Shown here: positions 11,967 to 24,206 of the stretch, piece by piece
Position numbering within the stretch: position 1 is the stretch's first letter
Layout of the letters: every line of letters begins with the position of its first letter
Assembly: GCA_020726505.1 (NCBI GenBank)
Contig: JAHLEZ010000015.1
Location: 434,001-498,000, forward strand
Reading direction: 5' to 3'
Source: Leptodontidium sp. MPI-SDFR-AT-0119
Lineage: Eukaryota; Ascomycota; Leotiomycetes; Helotiales; Leptodontidiaceae
DNA: 64,000 bases
The notes under the pieces: model-generated
What the model was told of the DNA's origin: nothing
The model's database searches: none
What the model saw: only the letters and a program-made list of their open reading frames with translations
Program-made: the position numbers and the translations under genes

Positions 11967-13697
11967 ATTAATATGTAAAGAGTGGATTCACTGTACGCCA
12001 GGTACGAGCAATAATTAAAGATTCAGTTAAGACAGACCGAAAGCGAAAGCGAAAGGGAAGAAAGTTTGTAGAAGGAACGAACTTTTCGGACTCGGTTTGA
12101 CTTTGCAAAAAGGCGAGGGCAACCACATATAGAAAGTTAGTCTGGAGCCCCTGACAATGATCTTTTAAAAGCTAAGCTAAGAACGATTCGCTCAAGCGGC
12201 TGAGGGGAAACAAATCAGAAGCTAAAAAAGACTTGGGGGTTTCCGTCTAGAACTGCGAGCCGAAATTGACCCAGCATATCAGATACAAATCCCACATCGG
12301 ATAGGAAATAGACTTGTGCGTGAATAGTAGGTATGTCATCAGTACCGGAGATGTGTTCTCCACTTGGTCTTGTTCACCTCGTTTGCGTTTACAAGATGCT
12401 CTAGTCGTTTTAATCACCCTGGGCGATTGGCCTGATTGACCACAGCTGAGGGAGGAAAGTTGGCGGAGAAAGACATGGACAAGATCAAATCATTGTCATC
12501 TGAAACCGTGGATACAGACGTTGGACAAAAGGAGAAAGCTGCGAATACGAACTCGGAAAGGATGGGAGTTTTGATGTTTCGTTTCGAGAGTGTTTTGAGA
12601 TCCCGCGGACTACTCCCGATCTAGTCGTTTTCGGCTCGCGTCTCGCTTATCTAAATCAGGTTGAAGCTCAATTCAAACGTCCCTTGACTCCTCGACCCAC
12701 TTCAATCCTTCGTTGACAAGTGACAGTGACAATCGACACAGCTTGAGTGTCAAGACATGACTTGTTTTTGATCTAAAGTCCCTGGTTTCCCTCCGCTCAC
12801 CAATTAGAGACCACTGCTCAGCCCCCCAACCCCGATTGGAGACCTCTGAGGACCAGACCAGAGCAGCACGGGTGCGCTTAGACTTAGTGTCATTACTGCT
12901 GTGGTGTTTACGGTAGTTTGGGGGCTCTGCTTACTTACCTATGGCTGAAGGACGGGCTTGCACGTAGCTAATGCATCAAGAGCACGATGTGATGGTGGAA
13001 AGGAGAGTCACTCGGACCTGGCGCTAGACTGAGGGACGTGCTTGCCAAGAGCTAGGAATATGCCCGAGGTGTAAACCACGGGCACGCTGCGCTGAGCGGC
13101 ACACGTGGGATTTGACGATGATCAATTGCAGATCTTCGTGAAAGATCGTTCTGGGGACCGTATAACCATGCTCATCCAAACTTACAATCTGGAGCGCCAA
13201 GAAGCGGAACCCGAATCGCCATTATGCCGCCGGAATTGTACTGATCCAGAGATGTGAAGGAGTTGCTGGATTGTTTCGAGTCTATTCCAGATGGCAAACC
13301 GATCTTCGGTCGTGCACGCGGAGAAAGAAGTCCCCTGGATTTGGATCCACTGCCCGTGCACTCTTTCAACTAGCGCAGGGTCAACATCATTTTGCACACA
13401 TTTGGCCTTCAGTTATTTACCTTCCATTCTTAAACATACATTGCCGAATCTCTCAGCATTCTTTTGAATTTATTATTGGGATCACTGCCGTTAGAGCTGC
13501 ACTGCGCAGAAGGACCTACACATCTGGACATCTACGTTGCTAGAAAGCATTTAGCGATAGAAGTCCGGTGCTTCTGGGTATTTGGAGCTGAGGGGAGGAG
13601 GTGTATAATACCGATTGACTGTCTTCCTCTGTGCTGAAGGCGAAATTAATGCAGTAACTTTGCTCAGAAACAACCCCATCACCGAAAATACTCACCT
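11967..13697. promoter_or_regulatory. Divergent promoter region between FSH hydrolase and PKS
   Basis: A 1,731 bp non-coding gap lies between two divergently transcribed cluster genes. A TATA-like TATAATA at 13604-13610 is 88-94 nt before the PKS start codon. The short frame 12475-12624 (49 codons from ATG) has no motif and may be an upstream ORF or chance. No transcription-factor gene and no clear long dyad was seen here, so cluster control cannot be assigned from this window. Confidence 0.55.
13604..13610 (+). promoter_or_regulatory. TATA-like element of the PKS gene
   Basis: The sequence TATAATA sits about 90 nt upstream of the PKS ATG at 13698, a plausible core-promoter position for a fungal gene. 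No other TATA-like sequence was picked out nearer the start. Confidence 0.35.
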
Positions 13698-16600
13698 ATG
13701 GCGCCATCCGCAACCAGTCTCTTTCCAGCCCCTGGAAGTTATGTAGTTCCGGAAACTACAAATGGAAGCAGTAATGGAATTCTCAATGGCGGCGAGAATG
13801 GGCACAGTCGTCTTTCCAGCACCGCTGGCGACAGGATAGCGGAGCCATACACAACTGGCTATACACATGGGTACACACAGGGATATATATCTGGTTTGAC
13901 CGAGCCCGAAAGACCCAAGCAGATGCCAATCGCCATTGTCGGAATGTCATGCCGCCTGCCAGGAAACGTCAGTTCACCTGATGAATTTTGGGAATTGTGT
14001 TCTCGGTCAAGAAGTGGTTGGACACCAGTTCCGAAGGAGCGCTTCGATAGCGCAAGCTTCCATCATCCAAATCCTGGGAAGCGTGGATGCTTCAATGCAG
14101 CTGGAGGAAATTTCCTCAAAGAAGATGTCGGGCTTTTCGATGCACCTTTCTTCAGTCTTACGGCGCAAGAAGCAACATCAATGGATCCACAGCAGCGCAT
14201 TCTACTTGAGTGTACCTTTGAAGCACTTGACAGCGCCGGCATTCCAAAGCAAGAAATTGTAGGGAAGAATGTTGGAGTCTTCATCGGAGGTTCATTTGCG
14301 GAATATGAATCACAGCTGTTCTCAGATACAGAGTCGATTCCAATGTATCAAGCAACTGGTAAGAAACTTTATGCTTTCAAAACAACCCTTTCTAGAACTA
14401 ACGAATGAAGGTAATGCTTTCGCAATGCAGTCAAACCGTTTATCGCACTTTTTCGACCTTCGTGGTCCTAGCTTTACGATGGATACTGCCTGCTCTTCTA
14501 GTCTTGTAGCGCTACACCAGGCCTGCCAAAGTTTGAGAATAGGGGAGTCAAAAGTGGCACTTGTAGGAGGCTGTCATTTGAACACATTGCCGGAATTCTG
14601 GATATCTATGTCAATGTCAAGGTGAGGGGAACCTCCCGTTCCCTCGAAATCCGTCTAATATTCTCAGGCTATTCTCAGACGAGGGGAGATCCTTCTCTTT
14701 TGACAGCCGGGGCACAGGCTATGGTCGTGGAGAGGGGTGTGGCATGGTTGTTCTGAAACCCCTGGAGCAAGCTTTGAAGGATAATGATACCATTCGCGCC
14801 GTTATTGTTGGGAGGTATGTGGCATCATCCAACCAGACTTCCTACGCCACTATAATTTCTTTCAAGTACTGAAGACTCGCTCATATCTGACTTTGTCACA
14901 GCGGAATTAATCAAGACGGCAAAACACCTGGAATCACCATGCCAAATGGGGACGCACAAGGTAGGTCTGCCTTGCCTTACGGGAAATTGGTGCTGACATG
15001 ATCTCTAGAATCACTGATTCGATCAGTGTATGAGAGTGCTGGCGCCAACCCCCGGGACACTGGTTACGTTGAAGCTCATGGAACGGGAACGAAAGTGGGT
15101 GATCCCATCGAAGCCACTGCATTACGAAATGTGTTTGGTGAAGGCCGAACTGCTAGAATGCCACTTTTTGTTGGATCAGTTAAATCTAACATTGGTCACT
15201 TGGAAGCAGCATCTGGTAGGTCTAGTGTAGGAGTGTATTTCGGATACATATTAATTCTCTCATAAACAGGCATAATATCAGTCATCAAGACAGCAATGAT
15301 GCTTGAACGTGGGTTCATATTACCCAATCATGATTTCAAGAAACCAAACGAGAAAATCCCCCTCGCCAAATGGAATCTCAAGGCACGTTGCTTTCTCGCT
15401 CTTTGGTAATCTTCCTGTTTTATATAGCCACTAACGCCAGATAGGTCCCAATTAATCAATGTCCATGGCCACGAGGCAAACGTTTCGCAAGTGTCAATGG
15501 ATTTGGATTCGGTGGAACCAATTCTCACATCATTCTGGAAAAAGCACCATTCTTGAAAAAGAGTGAGCTTGATGTACCAGAAACCCAAGACCCAGCAATT
15601 CAGTCAAGGAAGCTTTTTGTTCTTTCAGCCAACGATAAGCCAGCCCTGGAGTCGATGATGAAGAACATGGGGATTTATTTGGAGCAAAGGCCCGAGATTT
15701 TCCAGAGCGAACTGATGAGCAACGTGGCATACACTCTTGGTCAGCGTCGATCTTTCATGCAATGGAGAGTCGCTATATCAACACCTACATCGTTCGAGCT
15801 TATCGAGACATTGAACTCAGGAAAGGCTACCCCTACACGCCAGACCGAATCACCTCGACTTGGCTTCATCTTTACTGGCCAAGGAGCGCAATGGAATGCG
15901 ATGGGCCGTGAGCTATATGATCAGTATCCTATCTTTCAAGCAACTATGGATGCTTGTGAGGAGTGCTTGGCATCTTTTGGTGCTCCTTTCTCGCTTCTCG
16001 GTATGTTACAGCTGAATTGATACTTGAATAATCGCTGATTTCTTTTCGCAGAGGAATTGAGAAAAAATGAAGTTACATCAGCCGTCAACGAAGCTCACGT
16101 CAGCCAGCCTGCATGCACTGCAATCCAATTGGCATTGACCGACCTGCTACGGTCTTGGGGAATTTCTCCCACAGCTGTCGCTGGTCACTCGAGGTAAGTG
16201 GTAGCCTACTGTCTTTCCCTACATTCTCACAGGAAAAAAATCCTGAACAACTTTGACTAATCCTTGTTTCCTGCAGCGGAGAAATTGCAGCGTCTTATGC
16301 TGCGGGTATATTGCCATTAGATTCATGTATGGCGATCTCATACTATCGCGGCATGGCGATTGTGAGCTTAAAAAAGCAGTTCCCAGATTTGAAAGGTGCT
16401 ATGATGGCTGTTGGAGGCGGCGAGGAAGATATTGCCCCCCTCATTGCCCAGTTGAAGGAGAAGGAAGTCAGAATTGCCTGCTTCAACAGTCCATCGAGTT
16501 TGACTATTTCTGGTGATGAGCCTGCTCTTGATGAACTCCAAGCTCTTATCGAAGCACGGCAAACGTTCAACCGCAAGCTCCAAGTTGACGTGGCTTACCA

Positions 16601-19600
16601 CTCGCATCACATGAAATTAGTCGCGGATGAATACGACGAAACTCTTGACTCGATCGAGCAACCAGTCGTGACTAACGTCAGATTTCATTCATCTCTGTAC
16701 GGAAGTCTTATTGAAGGCACCAAACTTCAACCGTCCTACTGGGTTGACAATCTAACGAAACCGGTGAGGTTTTCTGAAGCACTGTCGAGCATGTGCAAGC
16801 CAGTGGATGGCTACAAGACTGGAGTCGATATGATCATCGAGATAGGGCCTCATTCTGCGCTAGCTGGACCAGTAAAGCAGATTCTAAAGGCCAATGGCCC
16901 GAATGCGATGGCGATACCCTATGCCTCTGCTCTGATAAGAAAGAAGGATGCGGTTGAGTCGGCGATGGACTTGGCAGCAACGCTGTTCGTGAAGGGGGCG
17001 CCTCTTGACCTTGGTGCTGTCAACTTCCCACGGCCGAGAAAAGCACCTTTGTTGCTGGTCGACATGCCGAGATACCCTTGGAACCACCAAACGAAATACT
17101 GGCACGAGTCCAGAATATCACAGAAGCACAGGAATCGTTCGGCGCCTCGAAATGATATCTTGGGAACCCTTGCCAGCTACTCGAATGATCTAGAGCCAAC
17201 CTGGAGAAACATCCTACGTATTGACGAGCTTCCCTGGCTTCGACACCACAAAATACAAGGATTGACTCTCTTCCCAATGTCGGGATTTCTCTCGATGGCC
17301 ATAGAGGGTGCGTCGCAAAGGGCAAATACTCGCGGCACCAACTTTGACAGTTTCGAGCTCCGGGACGTTTGCGTCACTGCGCCACTTATGATCACGGATC
17401 AAGATGTTGAGACGACCCTTCAGATACGCTCACATCAACATGGACTACTTGTAGCTTCAGAATCATGGGATGAGTTTCGAATCCACTCCTACGTCGACGG
17501 TAAAGGCTGGACCGAACATTGTAAAGGCTTGATTGCTGTACGCGGTGCCGATCCCAACGAATTTGATCATGTCAGAACCCAACAAGACTTGAAAACGTTC
17601 TTACAATCCAACATCTCCAAAATCAAGAACAGCGCATCCGCCAATGTCAATAAGGCGCTACTGTACAGTTCCCTTTGCGAACTTGGGGTCTCCTACGGAC
17701 CAACTTTCCAAGGCATGAACGATTGCCAGGCAAGCAACATTTGCTCCATGGCCAATATCACCGCTGAAGATACTTCACAAGAAATGCCTCAAGGGTTCCA
17801 ATCAAGTAATATCGTCCACCCGGCCTTTTTGGAGCAACTCATTGAGATGTACTGGCCAATCTTTGGCGCTGGCCGGACTTCTCTCGATACAGTCTACCTG
17901 CCTTCTTCGATCGGGAGCATGACTGTCTCGCGAACTGTCACTGATCTCACGAAAACTCCTGGTAGCTCCCTTCGAGCATTTTGTCAAGGAGCTGCCCCTG
18001 CCACTCATCCCAAACCTGTCCAAGTTTCGATGTTCGCGACTACTGTTGCTGACTTGGCTACGGCTGTCATTCGTATCAACGATCTGACCGTTGCACCGAT
18101 CTTGGAGCGAGAGATTACATTAGAAGAAGAAACTCATCGTGAGCTTTGCTATAAGTTAGAATGGGAGCCGGTCACAGAAAGTCCTCATCTTTCGAATGGC
18201 GATGCTCCAAACCCAAACGGAATGTTGAATGGAGTCACCAATGCCGAAGACATCGGTCCACTAACCAACGGTCACACGAATAATATTAACGGAGAAGTAA
18301 TAATCGTTCATGGAGATTCAAAAGAACAGGCGCTTCTAGCATCGAAGCTGGCCGACGCACTCGAAGATTCGACAGGGCGGAGACCGGAGCTCGGCATACA
18401 CGGCAAGCTGAAATTTGATGGGAAGCTCTGTCTGTTCATCTCAGAACTCGACAGGCCGATACTTTCTACACTGACTTGTACTCAATTTGTGGAGCTGCAG
18501 TCAATGTTGACAACAGTCCAAGGAATTCTTTGGGTTGTCCGAGGTGCATATGCGAATTCAGACAGCCCAGACTCAAACATGGTCACAGGATTGAGCAGAA
18601 GTATCCGATCTGAGACACTGCTTAAATTCGCAACTCTTGACCTGGATTCCAAATCAAAAATTTCCGGCGAGTATGCATCGCAAGCGATTTTGAACACCCT
18701 CCAGAGAGTGTTTGGCTCTGAAGCTGGGACAAATTGCGAGCTGGAATTCATGGAAAGAAGCGGCTCGCTTTTCACTCCGAGAATCGTCAACGACGACAAG
18801 ACGAATGAGTACGTGCACAAGCAAACTAGTGCTTCGGTCTTGGAACCAACACCTTTTGCTCAGGGTGGTCGTGCGTTGAAGATGGCGATTGGAACTGTAA
18901 GTTACGCTCAAGATGATATGTGTCCCATGCTAATTCTGCAAGCCTGGTGCCTTTGAGACTTTACATTTTGTTGACGACGAGTCTGTCGAAGCAACACTAA
19001 CTGCAGATGAGATCGAGATTTCCGTTAAAGCGGTCGGCATGACTTCTCGAGACCTCATGATCGCGATGGGTCAACTTGATACCATGGGATTCGGCACTGA
19101 GTGCAGTGGGATTGTCACCAGAGCCGGAAGTGGAGTAACCAATGTTGCAATCGGCGACCGCGTTGCTAGCATTTCGGTATCTCACAACACATATTCGAGT
19201 TACACTCGCTCCAAGGCTGCATTCGCATTTAAGATCAACGATAGGATATCATTCGAGGATGCTGTATCGACTCCAGTGGCTTACTGCACTGCTCATTACG
19301 GCCTCTTGGACCTCGCACGACTCGAGGCTAGGGAGAGTGTTTTGGTCCATGGCGCCGCTAGCCCTGCTGGCGAGGCTGCCATATCGTTGGCAATCATCAC
19401 TGGAGCCGAAGTGTTCGCTACTGTTGGAAGCCAAGAAGAGAAAGACCGCTTAATGGACTCCTACAGGATCAATAGCGATCATATCTTCTCCAACAGCCAC
19501 GCCTCTTTCGGCCCAGCACTTCGTCAAGCAACTAGAGAGCAAGGTGTCGATGTTGTATTGAATTGCGTTACCACCGACTCTGACGCATCCAATGAACTCT

Positions 19601-21151
19601 GGCAGTGTCTCGCGAACTTTGGCCGATTTGTTGCCATTGAAAAGACTTCAAAGTTCGATGCTGCCCACGTTGACAAGAATACCAGCTTCATGTCTGTGGA
19701 CTTACTGTCTATCGCGAATGAGCGACCGAAGATAATGGCACGTCTCGTGATCAACGTTGCTGGATTATTAGAGAGCGGAAAGATACACCCACTTCGATCA
19801 GTTACCACTTTTCCAATATCCGACATCGAGACTGCTTTCAAAGTCCTCAGCAGTGGAAGCCTAAGCGGAAAATTAGTTGTCGTTCTACGGGATACCGATG
19901 AAGTCAATGTAAGTGATCGTATGTTCCACTCCTCAATCGAGTGATAGCTAACCATTTCCCAGGCAACTCCCTCAAGCAAGAAAAACAAATTGCTTCGTTC
20001 AGATGCCTCATACATTCTGATCGGGGGGACTGGCGGTCTTGGACGAAGCATGGCGAGATGGATGGTAGGCAAAGGTGCTCGAAATCTCGTTCTGCTCTCG
20101 AGAACTGGATCTGCAACTGGCAAAGTCAAGGAGCTTATCGACGAACTCACCCAACTTGGAGCGAATGTTGTTGTACGATCTTGCGATGTTGTTGATACTT
20201 CTTCGGTGGAGAATATTGTTACCAAAGAGCTTGTGAACATGCCTCCCGTGAGAGGTGTGGTCCATGGAGCCATGGTCCTTCGCGTAAGTCGCCTATCCAC
20301 CACAACAGAATTGTCGCTGATGATTACAGGACGTGTTGTTTGAAAAAATGACATACGAGGAGTATACTACGGTAATGGAATCAAAAGTTCGTGGCGCCTG
20401 GAACTTCCACAATGCATTGAAAGACTCTCCTCTCGACTTCTTCGTCGCCATCTCTTCCGCAGCTGGTGCAGTTGGAAACAGAGGGCAAGCAGCCTACGCA
20501 GCAGCCAACACATTCCTCAACGCTTTCGTGCAGTACCGCGTTAGTCTCGGCCTACCAGCTTCATCGGTCGATCTCACCGCCGTATCAGACGCAGGCTACC
20601 TTGCAGAGAACGTCGAAGCCGCCGCAGAAGTCGCGAAGAACTTGGGAAGTGATACGATCTGCGAGGCTGAAGTATTGGCTTTACTGGGAGCCGCAATCGA
20701 TGGTCATTTGGCCATAGCATGTAATAGTCACACCATAACCGGTGTGCGTATCACACCTTCCACGCCCTTCTGGACCAACGACGCAAAATTCAAACACCTG
20801 CGTCTCGCAGCCGAGGAGCTCGCCAAGTCTGAAACTTCCTCTAGCAGCGACGCGGTGATTTCCTTTCACTCTGCTCTTAAATCTAGCAAGACTATTGAAG
20901 AGGCACAAGATGTAGTCTGTCGTGGTTTACTCAACAAATTACCTTCAGTTTTGATGATCGAGGAAGAGGATATGGATGTCACGCGTCCATTGACAAATTA
21001 TGCTCTCGACTCACTGGTGGCGATCGAGGTTCGTAACTTCATTACGAGGGAGTTCGAGGCGAATTTACAGGTGCTGGAGTTGTTGAGTAGCGGGTCGATT
21101 GAGAGTCTTGCGAAGGTGATTTGTGGGAAGAGTAAGATTGTGAAATTGTAG
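13698..21151 (+). CDS. Highly reducing type I polyketide synthase (KS-AT-DH-ER-KR-ACP)
   Basis: Twelve exons join in phase to 2,274 aa: 13698-14358, 14411-14621, 14668-14814, 14902-14960, 15009-15215, 15270-15382, 15445-16000, 16052-16193, 16277-18896, 18943-19908, 19963-20283, 20330-21151. KS: DTACSSS (Cys248), EAHGTGT (His383), NIGH (His423). AT: GHSSGE (Ser698). [12 protein letters not shown] (His1023), but the partner motif reads HPAFLEQ, with Glu1218 where Asp is usual. ER begins near 1575; its nucleotide loop reads [10 protein letters not shown] (about 1709) rather than the usual [17 protein letters not shown] near 1912 and Tyr2057. ACP: LDSL, Ser2229. The DH runs almost directly into the structural KR/ER region, so no C-methyltransferase domain is present, and there is no thioesterase or reductase at the end. 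The product is therefore probably an unmethylated chain with incomplete reduction, released by the neighbouring FSH hydrolase. The intron at 15383-15444 appears to be GC-AG. Confidence 0.95.
15383..15444 (+). other. GC-AG intron in the PKS KS region
   Basis: The exon ends CTCAAG and the next bases are GCACGT. The acceptor is CAGATAG before GTCCCAATT. Both flanking exons are phase 0 and encode the continuous KS sequence KWNLK / VPINQCPWP. The GT alternatives considered add unconserved residues or break the frame. CTAAC lies before the acceptor. Confidence 0.7.
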
Positions 21152-22927
21152 CTAGACTTAGGTTGCAGGAATTTGAGTGAACGCTTTGGGTTGGTAAAGA
21201 TGATAAGGTTGGAGTTGGGTTTGGTTTTGAATTTTTTAGAATGCTTCTAGAAGAAGATCTCCAGTCGTATACATACACATATAAATGAATATTGTTATTT
21301 GCATAAATCATGGTTTGCTTCACTGCTGGCCTTGTTGAGATCCACGATGGCTTCGACATCCTGACTTTTAGCGATACAGAGCCTGTGCGACAGTGGACAT
21401 CCCCTGTAGATTTAGCGACGACACCCTGAAACTCACTATCGCAAACCAGAAGACAACCATGATCTTCACGGATCCACCCATCCACCCAGTCTTTCAAGAA
21501 ATGCTAATCTCTCTTCCGAGACAATTCCATTCCCGTGTATTTCAAAGGGGTTAAAGACCTCGATTCTCACGACGAGACATTACGCAGTCGAATAAAGCCC
21601 GCCAGCCACATGGTCGTCCAACAAAGAAATCAGAGACTAAATCTTCTAAGACCTCCGGCCTAAAAATAGTACGAAGTTGAAACATCCAACAGCACGTTCG
21701 TCGTAGACTGCATATAAGTCCACATGTATCCTTCTATTTCACTCTACAGCTCATCCCAGCATCTCGAAGTTCATTCATCCAACCCCTCATACTGTATCGC
21801 TGATATCCACAAACCAAACCATGGACAACATAAATGTCAACATCAACATCGACATGAACATCAACGTTCAACCACTCACCCCACCTCCCTGGTCAACACA
21901 ACACCACATTCTCGACAACAATCTCAGATGCGGAGATAGGACTTCGATGCTAATTTTGGAGGGGAGGAGATATGGGGTTTCTGGGTCTGGGTTTTATGTT
22001 TTCGGGAAGAGGGATGTGGGATGTCGATTGAGGGGAAGGAAAGGGGGTGAGCAGGCGGAGAAAGTGGTTGGGATATTGAATTGCGATTAGGGATTTTCGA
22101 AACAGCGAGAAGGAAGAACCAGTGGGATACTACGTGCGGTCGATGGGGGTGGTGCAGATCCTAATTCCTGGGTGTGGTGATGGAAAATCGATTTGAGAAA
22201 GTAGTTGGGTCGGGAAAGTAAATGAATGCACAGGAGGGAAAGTTGAACAGAGCAAAACGAATACCACAACTGGATTTGTTGGGCAGTCCTCAATTTTATT
22301 CCATTGCATTCCATCGTGGCAATAAACCCCCAAAGAAAATGTATCTGTGAGAACTTGCCAAATTGTCCAAGGAATGATTACAAACTCGAAACATCGATTC
22401 ATTGAGCTTTTCAAATACAAATGCAGGGCAGCTCGTAGAAAGGAAGGAGATAACAGCAGAAAAGGCATAATTTCAACCCACGCAAAATCAAGTATCAAAA
22501 AACACCAAGCCAATTCAACGAAAAGTGGAGGACTTGGGAGCTCAGAGTAGACGTAAAACTCGACTACAAGCAAGGAGAGGGCGAGACGGGTGTCGACATG
22601 CGGCGATGGCTTACGTGCTCGGAGGACGTTCTACGTGCGAAGTGGCCGCCTAGATCAACATGTAACTTGTGTGCGCTACAGCATGAAGGGCCAGCTCCCG
22701 TTCAGTTGTGGTGGTACATCTCTGGGATTGGTATGTGGAGCTGCGCGATAAGTGAGCAGGATCGATTGTTGTAAAAGGGACATGTATTATTGGCAAGTTG
22801 TGGAGAGAATGTTGTAGTCGAGTCTGAAGGGCATGCGATTGTTTTCTTCTGTTGTGCAAAATACTCTTTTCCAAGACTGGGAGACATAGCGAGGAACATT
22901 TCTGGGAATGATTTGAGTGCAATCCAT
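21152..22927. other. Intergenic region downstream of PKS; one weak small ORF
   Basis: This 1.8 kb region follows the PKS stop. The only frame worth noting is 21821-22090 (+, 89 aa, ATG in ACCATGG context), with an Asn/Ile-rich start and a Gly/Arg-rich second half and no family motif. Minus-strand frames at 21042-21497 and 22130-22573 have composition typical of chance frames. The remainder is presumably the PKS 3' UTR and the terminator region of the 2EXR gene. Confidence 0.4.
21821..22090 (+). CDS. Possible small protein, unrecognised
   Basis: A single-exon 89-codon frame starts at an ATG with a good fungal context (ACCATGG). The first twenty residues alternate Asn with Ile/Val/Met; the rest is Gly/Arg/Val-rich with no signal peptide or TM helix. 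No homologous family is recognised and codon evidence is weak. It could equally be a chance ORF in the PKS 3' flank. Confidence 0.25.
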   Translation: MDNINVNINIDMNINVQPLTPPPWSTQHHILDNNLRCGDRTSMLILEGRRYGVSGSGFYVFGKRDVGCRLRGRKGGEQAEKVVGILNCD

Positions 22928-23680
22928 CTAGCTACCTCCGACCACATCCGTGGTTGAGCGTGAAACTTTCACTTCTCCATCCTCGACCTCCAACGTGCCC
23001 CATTGATTTCCTGTGATCGCTGAACGGACGATGGTCTTTGGAGCAACCCATTCCGGAGATTGCTTCAAGTCATGCGCGAGAGTTGTAGCGTAATTCTGCA
23101 TAAGCACATTCGCTGCTTCGTCATTATCCTCCCAAGCCAGGACTGTCAACTCCTTCAAAGCAGTAAAGTCTTTGATCTCACTCCAAAACAAGTACTTCCT
23201 CCCATAGACTTCTTCGTCCAAGTCCAATACCATGTTTTGAACTTTCTCGGAGTCATCGCCTCCATAATACCCGCCAGCTAAGAACAGATCAAGACGGTAG
23301 GGAGCAGGTCCAGCTTTGATCCACTCCGAATCTCTGGCAAGGTATTCGGCCTCGTGACCATTTCCAAATCGTAAGATGTCGGTTGAAAAGTTGAAGTATA
23401 TCTTTGCGGCGTGGAAGTGCGATCCGAAAGCGAGCTGATAGGATTTGAGGGCTTCGACTCTGGACTCGTGGCAAATGTGAAGAATGACGGGAGCTGGCTC
23501 GGGAGTTCCCCATCCGTCAAACCTGCTGATGGTCTTTCCCTTATGTCTGGTAGCCTGGCTTCCATAGGTGATGGTAACAGTCCGTGGCCCTGATGCAATG
23601 CATTTCCATATCTTAAGTCGAAGTTCGAACGGAAGTTCGGGAAAGAGAGTGAAAGTTGCGAGGGGAGAAGTGTTATCCAT
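22928..23680 (-). CDS. 2EXR-domain protein
   Basis: A single exon of 250 aa. The start at 23680 (MDNTSPLATFTLFPELP) is chosen because the 2EXR signature begins at once: FTLFPELPFELRLKIWKCI, then an HICHESRVEALKSY motif about 60 residues later and a YFNFSTDILRFG segment. The open frame extends upstream to 24070, but that part has no domain and reaches into the promoter of the divergent partner. 2EXR is a fungal-expanded domain of unknown biochemical role. The gene pairs head-to-head with a paralogue at 24207-25142. Confidence 0.88.
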   Translation of the reverse strand: MDNTSPLATFTLFPELPFELRLKIWKCIASGPRTVTITYGSQATRHKGKTISRFDGWGTPEPAPVILHICHESRVEALKSYQLAFGSHFHAAKIYFNFSTDILRFGNGHEAEYLARDSEWIKAGPAPYRLDLFLAGGYYGGDDSEKVQNMVLDLDEEVYGRKYLFWSEIKDFTALKELTVLAWEDNDEAANVLMQNYATTLAHDLKQSPEWVAPKTIVRSAITGNQWGTLEVEDGEVKVSRSTTDVVGGS

Positions 23681-24206
23681 GATGAATGGGTTTGAGAGAA
23701 TTTGAAGACTTTGATATAAACGAGACTTATAGATACTTATATAGAAAAACGATAACTGACAGCCTTGCTGAGCGTCGTCATGGAAGGATTCTGAAGGCAA
23801 CAGAGTCAACATTTGGTGGGTGTTGGTTCCTCTAGAGCGGTGTCCCATTTTGGCAGTCACGTGGAGGCAGAACTGACCTCGTAGAGATAGCTTCGAATGT
23901 CCAACAACACAACAAACAAGAGCAGCATTCAACACCTTCAACACCTTCAACACTCCTGGGTAAGCCGAACTGAAATCAATTTGTATGTACCAATGCTGAT
24001 CAATCAAAGTCTTAGAGTTTCCTAGGTCTTGTCGCATTGTTCCTACTCCGTTCCCTGGTTGTACGCCCACGCAACCGCGACTATCACTTCGACGGAATAC
24101 GCAGATAAATTCGAGAGTAGGGGCAGTGGGCAGGCATATTTAAGAAGCTGCAGTAGGCTACAAAGCTCTTACGCGCCTTGCGAAGAGTTTACAAGAGACT
24201 GCAAAC
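23681..24206. promoter_or_regulatory. Divergent promoter of two 2EXR genes
   Basis: A 526 bp gap between divergent paralogues. It holds a short tandem repeat of the unit TTCAACACC, about three copies, near 23927-23955. No other motif stands out. Confidence 0.45.

Noticed and set aside
19524..20354. 276-codon minus-strand ORF
   Set aside because: Exactly antisense to the ER/KR part of the PKS; Ser/Thr/Arg-rich shadow frame that ignores the PKS introns.
21042..21497. 151-codon minus-strand ORF at the PKS end
   Set aside because: Half of it is antisense to the ACP. The remaining part has no motif or promoter.
23681..24070. N-terminal extension of the 2EXR frame
   Set aside because: The frame is open but lacks domain content and covers the divergent promoter. 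The 2EXR domain starts right after the ATG at 23680.
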